DNA from: Kitasatospora gansuensis
GTDB lineage: Bacteria; Actinomycetota; Actinomycetes; Streptomycetales; Streptomycetaceae
Direction of reading: 5' to 3'
Assembly: GCF_014203705.1 (NCBI RefSeq)
Contig: NZ_JACHJR010000001.1
Location: 7,998,001 to 8,062,000 of the forward strand
DNA: 64,000 nucleotides
This document shows, one piece after another, positions 50,691-59,453 of this stretch (position 1 is its first letter; every line of letters begins with the position of its first letter). The notes below the pieces were generated by a model. It was not told where the DNA came from and made no database searches. It saw nothing but the letters and a program-made list of their open reading frames with translations. Made by a program: the position numbers and the translations under genes.

Positions 50691-50807
50691 GTGCGCTACC
50701 GCACCGCTGTTGTCGTCCTGCCGTCGCGGTACGAGGTGATCCTGGTGTCTCGGTCCGCCCGGTGCCCGCTGCGCGCCCGGCACCGGATGTTCGCGACGAC
50801 CGTCTGA
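50691..50807 (+). CDS. Possible leader peptide upstream of the EF-G paralogue
   Basis: 38 aa from a GTG at 50691 with GAGGGGGGA seven bases before it, one of the best ribosome binding sites in the area. The sequence is VRYRTAVVVLPSRYEVILVS followed by an Arg/Cys/His-rich end (RARHRMFATTV). A hairpin lies inside its 3' half, and the next start (50923) encodes a translation factor. The position suggests translation-dependent control. It could also be a chance ORF. Confidence 0.4.
   Translation: MRYRTAVVVLPSRYEVILVSRSARCPLRARHRMFATTV
50759..50786 (+). promoter_or_regulatory. Hairpin inside leader ORF
   Basis: Perfect 8-bp arms CCGGTGCC and GGCACCGG with a 12-nt loop, inside codons 23-32 of the leader ORF and 137 bp before the EF-G-like start. 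A ribosome stalled in the leader would disrupt it. Confidence 0.4.
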
Positions 50808-50922
50808 CCCGTTCCTGCCGCGCTCTGCCCGGCCTGCTGCCGTGGTGGTTCCGTGCGGGCCCGGGTCTGTCGTCCGCAGATCGCGCCGCCCTTCTCCGGA
50901 TCACCCCGAAAGGCCAACGGCC

Positions 50923-52971
50923 GTGCGTACCAAGCCGCACCTGCAGCACACCGACCCGCTCGCCACCGTCCGCAACCTGGGCATCCTCGCTCACGTGGAC
51001 GCCGGCAAGACCACCGTGACCGAGCGGATCCTCTACCTCACCGGCGCCGTCCACAAGCGCGGCGAGGTCCACGACGGCACCACCGTCACCGACTTCGACC
51101 CGCAGGAACGGGACCGGGGCATCACCATCTTCGCGGCCGCCGTCAGCTGCGTCTGGGACGGTCATCGGATCAACCTGATCGACACCCCGGGCCATGTCGA
51201 CTTCGCCGACGAGGTGGAGCGCTCGCTCCGGGTGCTCGACGGCGCGATCGCGGTGTTCGACGCGGTGGCCGGCGTCGAGCCGCAGAGCGAGTCGGTCTGG
51301 CGGCAGGCCGACCGGCACGGCGTGCCCCGGATCGCCTTCGTCAACAAGCTGGACCGGGTCGGGGCGGACCTGGACGCCGCCGTCGAGTCGATCCGGCAGC
51401 GGCTGCACACCGTGCCGCTGGTGGTGCAGCTGCCGGTCGGCCGCGAGGAGCGGTTCGCCGGTGTGGTCGACCTGCTGACGATGCGTGCGCTGCTCTGGGA
51501 CGAGGGCCGGGACGACTGCCGGGAGGCCGACGTACCGGAGGAGTTGCGGGACGAGGCGCGGCACCGGCGTCGTCTGCTGGAGGAGGCGGTGGCCGAGCTG
51601 CACCCGGCCGCGCTGGAGGAGTTCTGCGCGACCTCGGCCCTCTCCGCGCCGACGCTGGCCGCCGCGCTGCGCGACCTCACCCGGACGGGGGAGGCCGTCG
51701 TGGTGCTGTGCGGATCGGCGTACCGGAACCGGGGGATCGAGCCGCTGCTGCACGCGGTGACGGCGTATCTGCCGTCGCCGCTGGACGTACCGCCGGTGCG
51801 CGGCACGCTGGGCGACACGGCGCAGGAACGGCCGGCGGATCCCGAAGTGCCGTTCGCCGGGCTGGTGTTCAAGGTGAGTGCGGCCGCCACCGGGCGGCTG
51901 GCGTATCTGCGGATCTACTCCGGGACGATCGGGAAGGGGACGACCGTGCTGGACGCGGGCACGGGCCGGACCGAGCGGATCGGCCGCATCCTGCGGGTAC
52001 AGGCCGACCGGCACGCGGACGTGGACCGGGCGGTGGCCGGGGACATCGTGGCCGTCATCGGACTCAAGGCGGCCCGGGCGGGCAGCACGCTGTGCGCGCC
52101 CACGGCACCTCTGGTGCTCGAACCGCCGAGCACCGCCGAGCCGGTGGTCTCGGTGGCGGTGGAGGCCAGGACCGCCGGCGACACCGACCGGCTCGGCGCG
52201 GCGCTGGCCCGACTGACCGAGGAGGACCCGTCGTTGCTGGTCCGCACCGACCCCGAGACCGGGCAGACGGTGCTGTCCGGGATGGGCGAACTGCACCTGG
52301 AGGTGGCGGTGGAGAAGATCCGGCGCGCCCACGGGCTGGACGTCCAGGTCGGCCGGCCGCAGGTGGCGTACCGCGAGACGGTGGTCCGAGGCGTGACCGG
52401 ACTGGTCTTCCGGCACGTCAAACAGGACGGCGGGGCCGGGCAGTTCGCCCAGGTGGTGATCGACACGGCTCCGTTCGAGGGTCTGGGCTTCGAGTTCCGC
52501 TCGACCGTCACCGGCGGCCGGGTGCCGGCCGAGTTCGTCCGGGCGGTCGAGGCGGGCTGCCGGGACGCGCTCGCCGAGGGCCCGCTCGGCGGCCACCCGG
52601 TGGTCGGCCTCCGGGTCACCCTGACCGACGGGGCCACCCACACCAAGGACTCGTCCGAGCTCGCCTTCCGCACCGCCGGACGGCTCGCGCTCCGGGCCGC
52701 CCTGCGGGCCGGCACTATGGCGCTGCTGGAACCGGTGGTCGAGCTCACGGCCACCGTGCCCGACGACGCCGCCGGCGGCGTGCTCGGTGACCTCGCCGCC
52801 CGACGCGGCCGGGTCTCCGGCTCGACCGCCCGGGCCGGTACGGCGGCGCTCACCGCGACCGTCCCGCTGGCCGAACTGTTCGGCTACGCAACCCAGTTGC
52901 GCAGCCGCACCCAGGGCCGGGGCACCTTCACCACCCGGCCCACGGGCTACGCCCCGGCACCGGTCCGCTAG
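50923..52971 (+). CDS. Elongation factor G-like GTPase (EF-G2 paralogue)
   Basis: 682 aa from a GTG at 50923 with AAAGG upstream. The G domain is complete: G1 AHVDAGKTT (about 25-33), G2 RGIT, G3 DTPGH (about 90-94), G4 NKLD. Domains II to V follow, with EF-G-like HVKQDGGAGQFAQVVI and a C-terminal FGYATQLRSRTQGRGTFT. Overall it is closer to EF-G than to Tet(M)/OtrA ribosomal protection proteins, but it differs from housekeeping EF-G (for example ITIFAAAVSCVWDG). Such secondary copies may serve stress translation, ribosome recycling or antibiotic protection. No rpsL/rpsG operon is around it. A strong terminator follows. Confidence 0.9.
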   Translation: MRTKPHLQHTDPLATVRNLGILAHVDAGKTTVTERILYLTGAVHKRGEVHDGTTVTDFDPQERDRGITIFAAAVSCVWDGHRINLIDTPGHVDFADEVERSLRVLDGAIAVFDAVAGVEPQSESVWRQADRHGVPRIAFVNKLDRVGADLDAAVESIRQRLHTVPLVVQLPVGREERFAGVVDLLTMRALLWDEGRDDCREADVPEELRDEARHRRRLLEEAVAELHPAALEEFCATSALSAPTLAAALRDLTRTGEAVVVLCGSAYRNRGIEPLLHAVTAYLPSPLDVPPVRGTLGDTAQERPADPEVPFAGLVFKVSAAATGRLAYLRIYSGTIGKGTTVLDAGTGRTERIGRILRVQADRHADVDRAVAGDIVAVIGLKAARAGSTLCAPTAPLVLEPPSTAEPVVSVAVEARTAGDTDRLGAALARLTEEDPSLLVRTDPETGQTVLSGMGELHLEVAVEKIRRAHGLDVQVGRPQVAYRETVVRGVTGLVFRHVKQDGGAGQFAQVVIDTAPFEGLGFEFRSTVTGGRVPAEFVRAVEAGCRDALAEGPLGGHPVVGLRVTLTDGATHTKDSSELAFRTAGRLALRAALRAGTMALLEPVVELTATVPDDAAGGVLGDLAARRGRVSGSTARAGTAALTATVPLAELFGYATQLRSRTQGRGTFTTRPTGYAPAPVR

Positions 52972-52980
52972 CCAGACCGA

Positions 52981-53011
52981 CCACCCCGACCGGACTGTCC
53001 GGCCGGGGTGG
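52981..53011 (+). terminator. Terminator of the EF-G-like gene
   Basis: CCACCCCGACCGG pairs with CCGGCCGGGGTGG at 12 of 13 positions around a 5-nt loop (ACTGT), 9 bp after the stop codon. Confidence 0.88.
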
Positions 53012-53232
53012 CCGGCCCGGCCGCTCACCCGCGCGTTGCGGAACCGCCCGCGCCCCGTGCCGGTCATGGCTACGATCCGATCGGCACTGCCGCTGGTCGC
53101 GGCAGAGGTCTTGGTGGACGTCGTCGCACGGCGCTCCCGATCTGGCGAGGCGGGACTATGTTTTCGATGTCGCGCATTCAGCGGTAGGTCGCGGCGGTCC
53201 ACGAACGCCTCAGTCTGAACTCCCCACTCCGC

Positions 53233-53352
53233 TTAGGCTTCCGTGTCGATCTGCTTCGACAGGTGGCGCTTCGGGCCTTCGCCCTGGCACCCGACGATCA
53301 CCTCACCGATGCGGTACATGTCACGGTCTCGTACCTCAACGCGGTAACCCAG
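53233..53352 (-). CDS. Possible small ORF with strong Shine-Dalgarno
   Basis: Reading leftwards, AAGGAGGT (53358-53365) stands 5 bases before a CTG at 53350-53352, from which a frame of 39 codons reads LGYRVEVRDRDMYRIGEVIV, then GCQGEGPKRHLSKQIDTEA and TAA. The internal ATG at 53317-53319 would give 28 aa but has no ribosome site. CTG starts are rare, so this is tentative. Apart from this and the terminator, 52972-53466 holds nothing I can identify. Confidence 0.35.
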   Translation of the reverse strand: MGYRVEVRDRDMYRIGEVIVGCQGEGPKRHLSKQIDTEA

Positions 53353-53466
53353 TGTGTACCTCCTTCTTCGTACCTAACATGGTGGGTGTCCTGCTCGGCC
53401 AACGGCCGGATTGATCAACGGACTTGGCGAAGCCGGATGGCTCCGTAGGCGCTTCGGGGGATCGTC

Positions 53467-54006
53467 ATGGATAGCGGCGACAAGGTTCGCACGTGGGTCG
53501 CTGTTGCCGGCCTGGCTATCAGCGTGCTGGCGTTCCTCGGCGTCACCAACCTCAAGCAAATCGGGGAAGCGATCAGCCCGTCAGCCAAACCCACTCACCA
53601 GGCTGGTCCCGCCTTGCCGGCTTTCACCGAGTCAGTCGTCACGCCGAAGGTCCAGGCGCCTGCGGTGAGCGAGACACCGTCAGCGTCGAAGTCGCCGACT
53701 CCCGACCCTGGCTGCGAGGCAGCAAACTCAACGATCGACGCGTACGACGGCCTCATCACCATGGACAACCAGGAGGCTGCGGCTGCCTCCTTCAACCGTC
53801 GAGCGTCGGCACTCGAAGCCGATGCAAAAACGGCGACTACCGCGAAGGTCCGGGCGGCGATCAATGCAATGGCCGTCGCCTCAAGAGCAGAGGCCGATGC
53901 GCTTCCAACGAGGACCCAGGCCGATTCAGACAGGTACAAGGCTGCTAGGGAACGTGTGAATCGCGCCTTCGACGCTATGGAAGAAGCTTGCAAGGTGCTG
54001 TCATGA
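53467..54006 (+). CDS. Membrane-anchored helical protein of unknown function
   Basis: 179 aa from an ATG at 53467 with CGGGGGATCG upstream. One N-terminal helix (TWVAVAGLAISVLAFLG, about 9-25), a Pro/Ser/Thr linker (to about 80), then an Ala-rich, probably coiled-coil helical domain with two cysteines (Cys82, Cys176). GC content and third-position bias are lower than in the neighbours, which suggests an acquired gene. Family not recognised. Confidence 0.65.
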   Translation: MDSGDKVRTWVAVAGLAISVLAFLGVTNLKQIGEAISPSAKPTHQAGPALPAFTESVVTPKVQAPAVSETPSASKSPTPDPGCEAANSTIDAYDGLITMDNQEAAAASFNRRASALEADAKTATTAKVRAAINAMAVASRAEADALPTRTQADSDRYKAARERVNRAFDAMEEACKVLS

Positions 54007-54028
54007 CGCACCGGGGCGACCACGTTTC

Positions 54029-54151
54029 TCAGTAGGAGTTGTAGCGGAGCCGGAACGTCAGCTGGACGGACGGATTTCCGCTGCCCGCGACGACATCGAC
54101 GCGGACGGCCGAATGCCCCGGGGGCAGGTTTGGTTTCGTATTCGACTCCAC
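54029..54151 (-). pseudogene. C-terminal gene remnant
   Basis: A 40-codon frame ends NLPPGHSAVRVDVVAGSGNP, SVQLTFRLRYNSY and TGA (54029-54031). It reads like the last beta-strands of a larger protein. It begins at a GTG right after an in-frame TAG and has no ribosome site. I take it as a remnant. The rest of 54152-54358 holds no gene that I can see. Confidence 0.3.
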
Positions 54152-54358
54152 CTACTGGCGTCGGAGGACGCCCGGACTGCTCTGTGCCGGCGCCGGAGGC
54201 GAGCGCTGTCGGACCGAGGTTGAACGGTTCCGGGCCGGTCCTACGCCCGCTGCTGCGATGTCACCCGTTAGGCCCACGCTCACGCCGGTCTGCGTAGCTG
54301 ATTCCTGCGGATCATGCCAGCGTGTGGGCAAGGATCAGTTCGAGGGCAGGGGAGTGGT

Positions 54359-55669
54359 GTGGGCAAGCTGGCTGATGACCTGCGGACGCTAAGCCGTGAG
54401 GCGTACTTCTACCTGTATCCGCTGGTGACGATGGACATCTCCCGGCAGCAGGCAGCCGCGTTGCCCGCAGGGGTCAAGCCGGGGTTCGGGCCGCCGAACC
54501 AGTACCAGCATCTGCGGGAGTTCCCCGCGGCCGACTTCCGCGCCGTGGTCCGGCCGAACTTCGACACCCTGTACTCCAACGCGTGGCTGGACCTGACCGC
54601 CGGACCGGTCCGCCTGTCCGTGGCCGACACCGGGGACCGGTACTTCCTGCTGCCGATGCTGGACATGTGGACGGACGTCTTCGCGGTGCCCGGCAAACGC
54701 ACCACCGGCACCGGGCCGCAGGAGTACACAATCGTGGGACCCGGCTGGAACGGTGAGATCCCGACGGGAACGGAAGCGATTCACGCGCCGACACCGTACG
54801 TGTGGATCATCGGCCGGACCCAGACCAACGGCACCGCCGACTACCCCGCCGTCCACGCGATCCAGAACGGCTTCCGCCTGACCGAGCTGAACCCCGTCGA
54901 GCACCTCCCCGACCCCGCGGTGGACACCGACACCGAGGCCCTGACCTTGGCCAACCGCCTCACCGGCGTCGACTTCCTCGCCCGCGCCGCCCAGGCCCTG
55001 CACGTCATCGCGCCGCACGCCACGGACTTCTCGGTCCTGACCCGCATCGCCGCTCTCGGCATCATCCCCGGCAAGCCGTTCGAAGCCGCCCGTTTCACCC
55101 CGGACGAGCAGGCCGAGATCGAAGCCGGCACCAAGGAAGCTCTCCAGCAGATGCTCGCTGCCCAGTCCAGTCTCGGCACCCGCGTGAACGGCTGGTCCTC
55201 GTTCCTGGACACCATCGGTGTCTACGGCAACGCCTACTTCCAGCGAGCGGTCGTCGCGCTCATCGGGCTGGGCGCCAACCCGCCGGAAGAAGCCGTCTAC
55301 CCGTTCCTCAACGCCGACGCCGACGGCGACCCCCTGTTCGGCGAGCACGACTACGTCCTGCACTTCGACGCGGACGCCCTGCCCCCGGTCTCCGCGTTCT
55401 GGTCCGTCACCATGTACGACGCCGAAGGCTTCCAAGCCCCCAACGAACTGAGCCGCTTCGCCCTCGGCGACCGCGACCCCCTCACCTACAACCCCGACGG
55501 CTCCCTGGACATCCACATCAGCCACACCAACCCCGGCCCCGACCGTGAACCCAACTGGCTCCCCGCCCCAGTCGGCCCACTCGGTATCACCCTGCGCCTC
55601 TACGCGCCCCGCCCCGACGTTCTCGACGGCAGTTGGGCCCCACCCCCGGTCCGCAAGACCAAGGGCTGA
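54359..55669 (+). CDS. DUF1254/DUF1214 domain protein
   Basis: 436 aa from a GTG at 54359 with GCAGGGGA upstream. The DUF1254 part opens AYFYLYPLVTMDISRQQA and contains VVRPNFDTLYSNAWLDL (about 71-87); the C-terminal DUF1214 part has ALPPVSAFWSVTMYDAEGF and WLPAPVGPLGITLRLYAP. The family is common in bacteria; its biochemistry is not settled. No signal peptide is seen. It borders the istB relic. Confidence 0.9.
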   Translation: MGKLADDLRTLSREAYFYLYPLVTMDISRQQAAALPAGVKPGFGPPNQYQHLREFPAADFRAVVRPNFDTLYSNAWLDLTAGPVRLSVADTGDRYFLLPMLDMWTDVFAVPGKRTTGTGPQEYTIVGPGWNGEIPTGTEAIHAPTPYVWIIGRTQTNGTADYPAVHAIQNGFRLTELNPVEHLPDPAVDTDTEALTLANRLTGVDFLARAAQALHVIAPHATDFSVLTRIAALGIIPGKPFEAARFTPDEQAEIEAGTKEALQQMLAAQSSLGTRVNGWSSFLDTIGVYGNAYFQRAVVALIGLGANPPEEAVYPFLNADADGDPLFGEHDYVLHFDADALPPVSAFWSVTMYDAEGFQAPNELSRFALGDRDPLTYNPDGSLDIHISHTNPGPDREPNWLPAPVGPLGITLRLYAPRPDVLDGSWAPPPVRKTKG

Positions 55670-55672
55670 GCC

Positions 55673-55870
55673 CAGGGGCCCGATCGGGGCGGGGCGGCGG
55701 CCATCTGTTCGGCCCGCGCCCGGGTGGCGGCCAGGCGGTAGGAGTCGGTGCCGGTCTCGATAATGTTGCCGCCGAACGTCAAACGGTCGACGATGGCCGC
55801 GCAGAGCCTTGGATCGGTGAACGTTTTGGCGACCCTCCAAAGGATTCGTTGGAAGCTATCGCCATGGAGT
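55673..55870 (-). pseudogene. istB: IS21-family IstB, C-terminal relic
   Basis: Reading leftwards, MAIASNESFGG (about 55830-55865) and, after a one-base frame change near 55815, KTFTDPRLCAAIVDRLTFGG, NIIETGTDSYRLAATRARAE match the C-terminal end of actinobacterial IstB helper ATPases. The N-terminal Walker motifs are absent; to the right is Tn3-type DNA. Its partner istA survives only as an N-terminal part at 63.1-63.7 kb in the same orientation. Confidence 0.78.
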
Positions 55871-55947
55871 TAGCGGAGCGTGCCCCGTTTCCCGGCCCTG
55901 GGCGCCCTCCTTGGTCTGATCGAGTGATCCAGGCCAAAGGGGCGGGC

Positions 55948-57327
55948 GTGCGACAAGAGTGGTCGCCAGAGGATCTGTTGGCGAGCTGGACGCTGGTAGA
56001 CGGCGACTGGGACCTGGTGGCGAACAAGAGCGGGACGACCCGGCTCGGCTTCATCCTGTTGCTGAAGTTCTTCGAACTGGAAGGCCGGTTCCCCGATGTG
56101 CTGGGAGAGATCCCGTCGCTCGCGGTGGAGTACGTCGCCGATCTGGTGAAGGTCCCGGCCACTGACTTCGCGAAGTACACGCTGGTCGGCCGGACTGCCG
56201 AGTACCACCGCAAGCAGATTCGTGAGGCACTCGGGGTTCCGGCCGGCGACGCTCGCGGACGAGGAGGCGCTCACCGGGTGGCTGGCTGCGGAGGTGTGCC
56301 CGGTCGAACTGGTGGAGGCCTGGCAGCGCGACGCTCTGCTGGTCGAGTACCGGGCGCGGAAGATCGAGCCGCCGGGCCGGACCCGCGTCGAGAAGATCCT
56401 GGTCGCCGCCCGGGGCCGATGGGAGTTGGCATTCTGCGCCCACGTCATCGAGCGCCTGGGCGAGGCGGGGAGGGACCGGCTGCTGTCCCTGGTGGCAGAG
56501 GACAACGAGACAGGCACCGCCCTGCTGGCCGCGCTCAAGCGCGACCCGGGCGCGGTCGGCCTGGACTCCCCGCTCACCGAGATCACCAAGCTCAACGACG
56601 TCCGCAGACTGGGCTTGCCCGAGGCGCTGTTCGCGGACTGCTCGGAGAAGCTGGTGGCCGCGTGGCGGGCGCGGGCGATCAAGATGTACCCCTCGGACTT
56701 CCGCGACACCAGCGCGGACGTGCGGATCACGCTGCTCGCGGCACTGTGCTGGTCCCGGCAGGCTGAGATCACCGACGCCCTGGTCGAGCTGCTGGTAGCC
56801 CTGGTCCACAAGATCAACACTCGTGCCGAGCGGCGGGTGGAGAAGCAGCTCACCGCCGAGCTGAAGAAGGTCCGGGGCAAGGAGGGCATCCTCTTCAAGC
56901 TGGCGACGACCGCCGTCGACAAGCCCGACGAGGTCGTACGCCGAGCCCTGTTCCCGGTGGTGGGTGAGAGGACGCTTCGTGAGCTGGTGGCCGAGGCGAA
57001 GGCGAACGAGAAGGTGTTCAAGGCCAAGGTCCGCACCACCCTGCGCTCCTCCTACGGCTCGTACTACCGTCGCACCTGCTCCAGTCCGCGCTCGTACATA
57101 TCAATACTCTGCTGGTGCAGCAGGTCCTGGCCGAACCGGCTTGGGCGAAAATGCTCAGCGGCGAGGACCGGCGCCGCCTGACCGCGCTGTTCTGGTCGAA
57201 CGTCAACCCGTACGGCACCTTCCGCCTGGACATGGACAAGCGCCTGGACCTGGGGTCGGCTGCTGTCCTGCCCCGCCCCCGCCCCCGAACCGCGGCGGCC
57301 GCCGCCCGGTCCGGCACGGAGACGTGA
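55948..57327 (+). pseudogene. tnpA: Tn3-family transposase, frameshifted and core-deleted
   Basis: From a GTG at 55948 the frame gives a DUF4158-like start: EWSPEDLLASWTLVDGDWDL, LGFILLLKFFELEGRFPD. A run of four G (56233-56236) where three are expected shifts the frame; GFRPATLADEEALTGWLAAE continues in the next frame to RSSYGSYYRR near 57065. There the text jumps to HINTLLVQQVLAEPAWAKML and LTALFWSNVNPYGTFRLDM, the end of Tn3 transposases, again in another frame. Roughly 500-600 residues with the DDE core are lost. Not functional. Confidence 0.88.
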
Positions 57328-57361
57328 TGAGGCGACGTCATCGCCCAGCTCCCAGCGCTGC

Positions 57362-57384
57362 CTGGCTGGCCTGAGGCCAGCCAG
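57362..57384. terminator. Perfect hairpin
   Basis: Arms CTGGCTGGCC and GGCCAGCCAG are perfectly paired with a TGA loop. It lies between the Tn3 relic and the stop of the YjbR-like gene at 57409. Confidence 0.75.
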
Positions 57385-57408
57385 TGTCCGAGGGGGCGCG
57401 GCCAGCGT

Positions 57409-57801
57409 TCACCTGGCGGCCGCGTCCGGGCCAGGGGCTCGCGGCGGGCGCTCGCTCCGCGGCAGACCGTCGACGACCAGGTCGTAGGAGTGCTCGACCG
57501 CATCGTTGATCAGCCGCTTCGTGATGCCCCGCCCGGGCCCCAGAGAGATCCAGTGTCTCTTGTCGAGGTAGCGGCCTGGGGTGATCGAGGCGTAGCCGCG
57601 CTCCAGTGCCCGCGCGTGCTCAGGTTCGCACTTGACCGTGATGATCTGTTCGTCCGGGTCGTCGGTGACGATCAGGAACACCTTGTCCGCGACCTTGTAC
57701 ACGTCGAGTCCGAGGGTGAAGGGGCGGCCGTGGCTGACGTCGGGGAGGGCGAGGGCCGCCTTGCGGGCGGTGTCCTGGAGGCGGTCACCGGCCGCGCTCA
57801 C
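57409..57801 (-). CDS. MmcQ/YjbR family DNA-binding-fold protein (second copy)
   Basis: 130 aa from a GTG at 57799-57801 that overlaps the stop of the first copy. It has the family pattern: LALPDVSHGRPFTLGLDVYK, VADKVFLIVTDDPDEQIITV, CEPEHARALERGYASITPGR, YLDKRHWISLGPG and a C-terminal NDAVEHSYDLVVDGLPRSER. The CyaY-like fold is small and cytosolic; function unknown. Confidence 0.87.
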   Translation of the reverse strand: MSAAGDRLQDTARKAALALPDVSHGRPFTLGLDVYKVADKVFLIVTDDPDEQIITVKCEPEHARALERGYASITPGRYLDKRHWISLGPGRGITKRLINDAVEHSYDLVVDGLPRSERPPRAPGPDAAAR

Positions 57802-58193
57802 CGGGCCGCCTGCGTGCTGGTGCCGTAGGTGCGCGGGTCGACGGGCTGCTCGGCCTTGGGAAGGTGGGAGACGACGGCCAGGTAGGAGTCGGTGACGAGT
57901 TCCCTGACGAGCTTCTTGTCGACGCGTGTCCCTCCCTCCAGCGTGATCCAGTGTTTCTTGTTCATGTGGTAGCCGGGGGTGATGTGGCTGTTGTGTTCCC
58001 GGAGGGCGCGGGCCTCGCCGGGATCCGCCTTGAGGATCACGACGGGGCGCCCGGGGACCTCGGTCATCAGCATGAATATCTTGCCTCGTACCTTGAAGAC
58101 CTCCCAGTCCGGGCCGAACGGATGCTCCAGCTGGGCTCCGGGAAGGGTCTCCGCGCACCCGGCGGCAAACGTCTGCAGGGTCGATCCATTCAT
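57798..58193 (-). CDS. MmcQ/YjbR family DNA-binding-fold protein (first copy)
   Basis: 131 aa from the ATG at 58191-58193. LPGAQLEHPFGPDWEVFKVR, GKIFMLMTEVPGRPVVILKA, PGYHMNKKHWITLEGGTRVD, VTDSYLAVVSHLPKAEQP. It is clearly paralogous to the overlapping downstream copy (shared ITPGxxxxKxHWI), as after a tandem duplication. It is divergent from the AraC-type regulator at 58303, which may control both. Confidence 0.87.
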   Translation of the reverse strand: MNGSTLQTFAAGCAETLPGAQLEHPFGPDWEVFKVRGKIFMLMTEVPGRPVVILKADPGEARALREHNSHITPGYHMNKKHWITLEGGTRVDKKLVRELVTDSYLAVVSHLPKAEQPVDPRTYGTSTQAAR

Positions 58194-58302
58194 GACTGTG
58201 TCCTTCCTCGGTGGTGGCTGGCAGCGGCTCCGGCCAAGGACGCGGACTGCACGCCCCACCCTTTCCCCGAAGCGGGCATAACGGGCGGTAAACTGCGGAC
58301 AC

Positions 58303-59256
58303 ATGATGGTCGACAAGCGACACTCCAGGCGCTCTCCACGCATCGGACCCGGCGGGCAGGCCGTGCAGGACGCGGTTCCGCTGTACGGTTTCCAGCCCCC
58401 GGTCGGCACTCCGTACGGCCTTGAGGTGAGCACCGTCGAGGACTTTTTCGCCGAGCACGACGACTGGCCGTGGAATCCGCCCCGTCCTGGCCGCGCCACC
58501 TTCCACTACCTGATCCTCGTGACCGAGGGTGAGCTGCTCCACGATGTCGACCACGTCACGCGGACCGTTGCCTGCGGCCAGTGGCTGTGGGTGCGTCCCG
58601 GGCACGCGCAGTGCTGGCATCCGCCGGGCGCCGCCCGCGGCTTGTTCATCCTGTTCGAGCCGGACGTGCTGACGTCCGACGCCGCCCGCCTGCTGGCCCC
58701 GCTCACCGCGCACGAGGCCCCTGCCGTACTGAGCCCGCACCCCGATGACGCGGCCTGGCTGCGGCAGACGGCGCTCCAGCTCCTGGATGAGCACCGTGCA
58801 CTGGGGCGCCGCCGGCTCGATGTCCACCACGCCCTGCGGCGCAGCCTGCTCGAATCGCTGCTGCTGCGCCTCGCCAATTCCCCGGATGTCACCTCCGCCA
58901 GCGCGTTGGCGGGCGGAACGGGCCGCAGGGACACGTACGCACGGTTCGTGGACGCCCTGGAGCTGCACTTCCGGGAACTTCACCGGGCTGCGGACTACGC
59001 CGGGCTGCTCGACTGTTCGGTTCGCACCCTCAGCCGCGCGGCCCGGGACGCCACCGGCAAGGGGGTGCGTGAGGTCATCGACGAGCGGCGGCTGCTCGAA
59101 GCCAGGCGCCTGTTGGGAGGTGCCGGTTGGGATGCCCGGGCTGTGGCCGTCCATCTCGGGTTCACCGATCCCGCGAACTTCGGCCGCTTCTTCCGTGACC
59201 ACACCGGTCTCACCCCGGCCGCCTTCGCGGCCCGCGAAGCCAAGGCCGGCATGTGA
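58303..59256 (+). CDS. AraC family transcriptional regulator
   Basis: 317 aa from an ATG at 58303. N-terminal cupin-like sensor (about 60-150: FHYLILVTEGELLHDVDHVT, CGQWLWVRPGHAQCWHPP). C-terminal double HTH (about 220-312): DYAGLLDCSVRTLSRAARDA, GVREVIDERRLLEARRLL, AVAVHLGFTDPANFGRFFRD, HTGLTPAAFAARE. It is divergent from the YjbR pair, the most likely targets. Confidence 0.9.
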   Translation: MMVDKRHSRRSPRIGPGGQAVQDAVPLYGFQPPVGTPYGLEVSTVEDFFAEHDDWPWNPPRPGRATFHYLILVTEGELLHDVDHVTRTVACGQWLWVRPGHAQCWHPPGAARGLFILFEPDVLTSDAARLLAPLTAHEAPAVLSPHPDDAAWLRQTALQLLDEHRALGRRRLDVHHALRRSLLESLLLRLANSPDVTSASALAGGTGRRDTYARFVDALELHFRELHRAADYAGLLDCSVRTLSRAARDATGKGVREVIDERRLLEARRLLGGAGWDARAVAVHLGFTDPANFGRFFRDHTGLTPAAFAAREAKAGM

Positions 59257-59318
59257 GGCGGGCGCGGCACCAGCCCGCATCCCCACGGCCGGCCCGCCCC
59301 TCGGGCCACAGCGGGCCG

Positions 59319-59453
59319 TCACGGACCGCCCGGCCTCACCAGGGCGCGGACCTTCTTGCCGCGTTTGAGGAGTTCGTCGACGACCTTGCTCCCCAGGGAG
59401 CTGGTCGCCCCGACGACGAGGACCGGGAGGGTGGTGGGGTCGGTGGCAGGCAT
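59319..59453 (-). pseudogene. N-terminal stub of an NmrA/SDR-type oxidoreductase
   Basis: 44 codons from the ATG at 59451-59453: MPATDPTTLPVLVVGATSSL, GSKVVDELLKRGKKVRALVR and a TGA. It covers only the first beta-alpha-beta of a Rossmann fold (GxTxxxG type), against 250-300 residues in the family. It is probably the start of a gene whose remainder was deleted. Confidence 0.65.

Noticed and set aside
50923..52971. Tet(M)/OtrA-type tetracycline ribosomal protection protein
   Set aside because: Length and sequence blocks are closer to EF-G paralogues; resistance cannot be claimed from the sequence.
55865..55905. Tn3-type terminal inverted repeat (TTAGCGGAGCGTGCCCC)
   Set aside because: It resembles a Tn3 end, but its orientation is reversed relative to the transposase and it overlaps the istB coding text; no partner was found near 63.1 kb.
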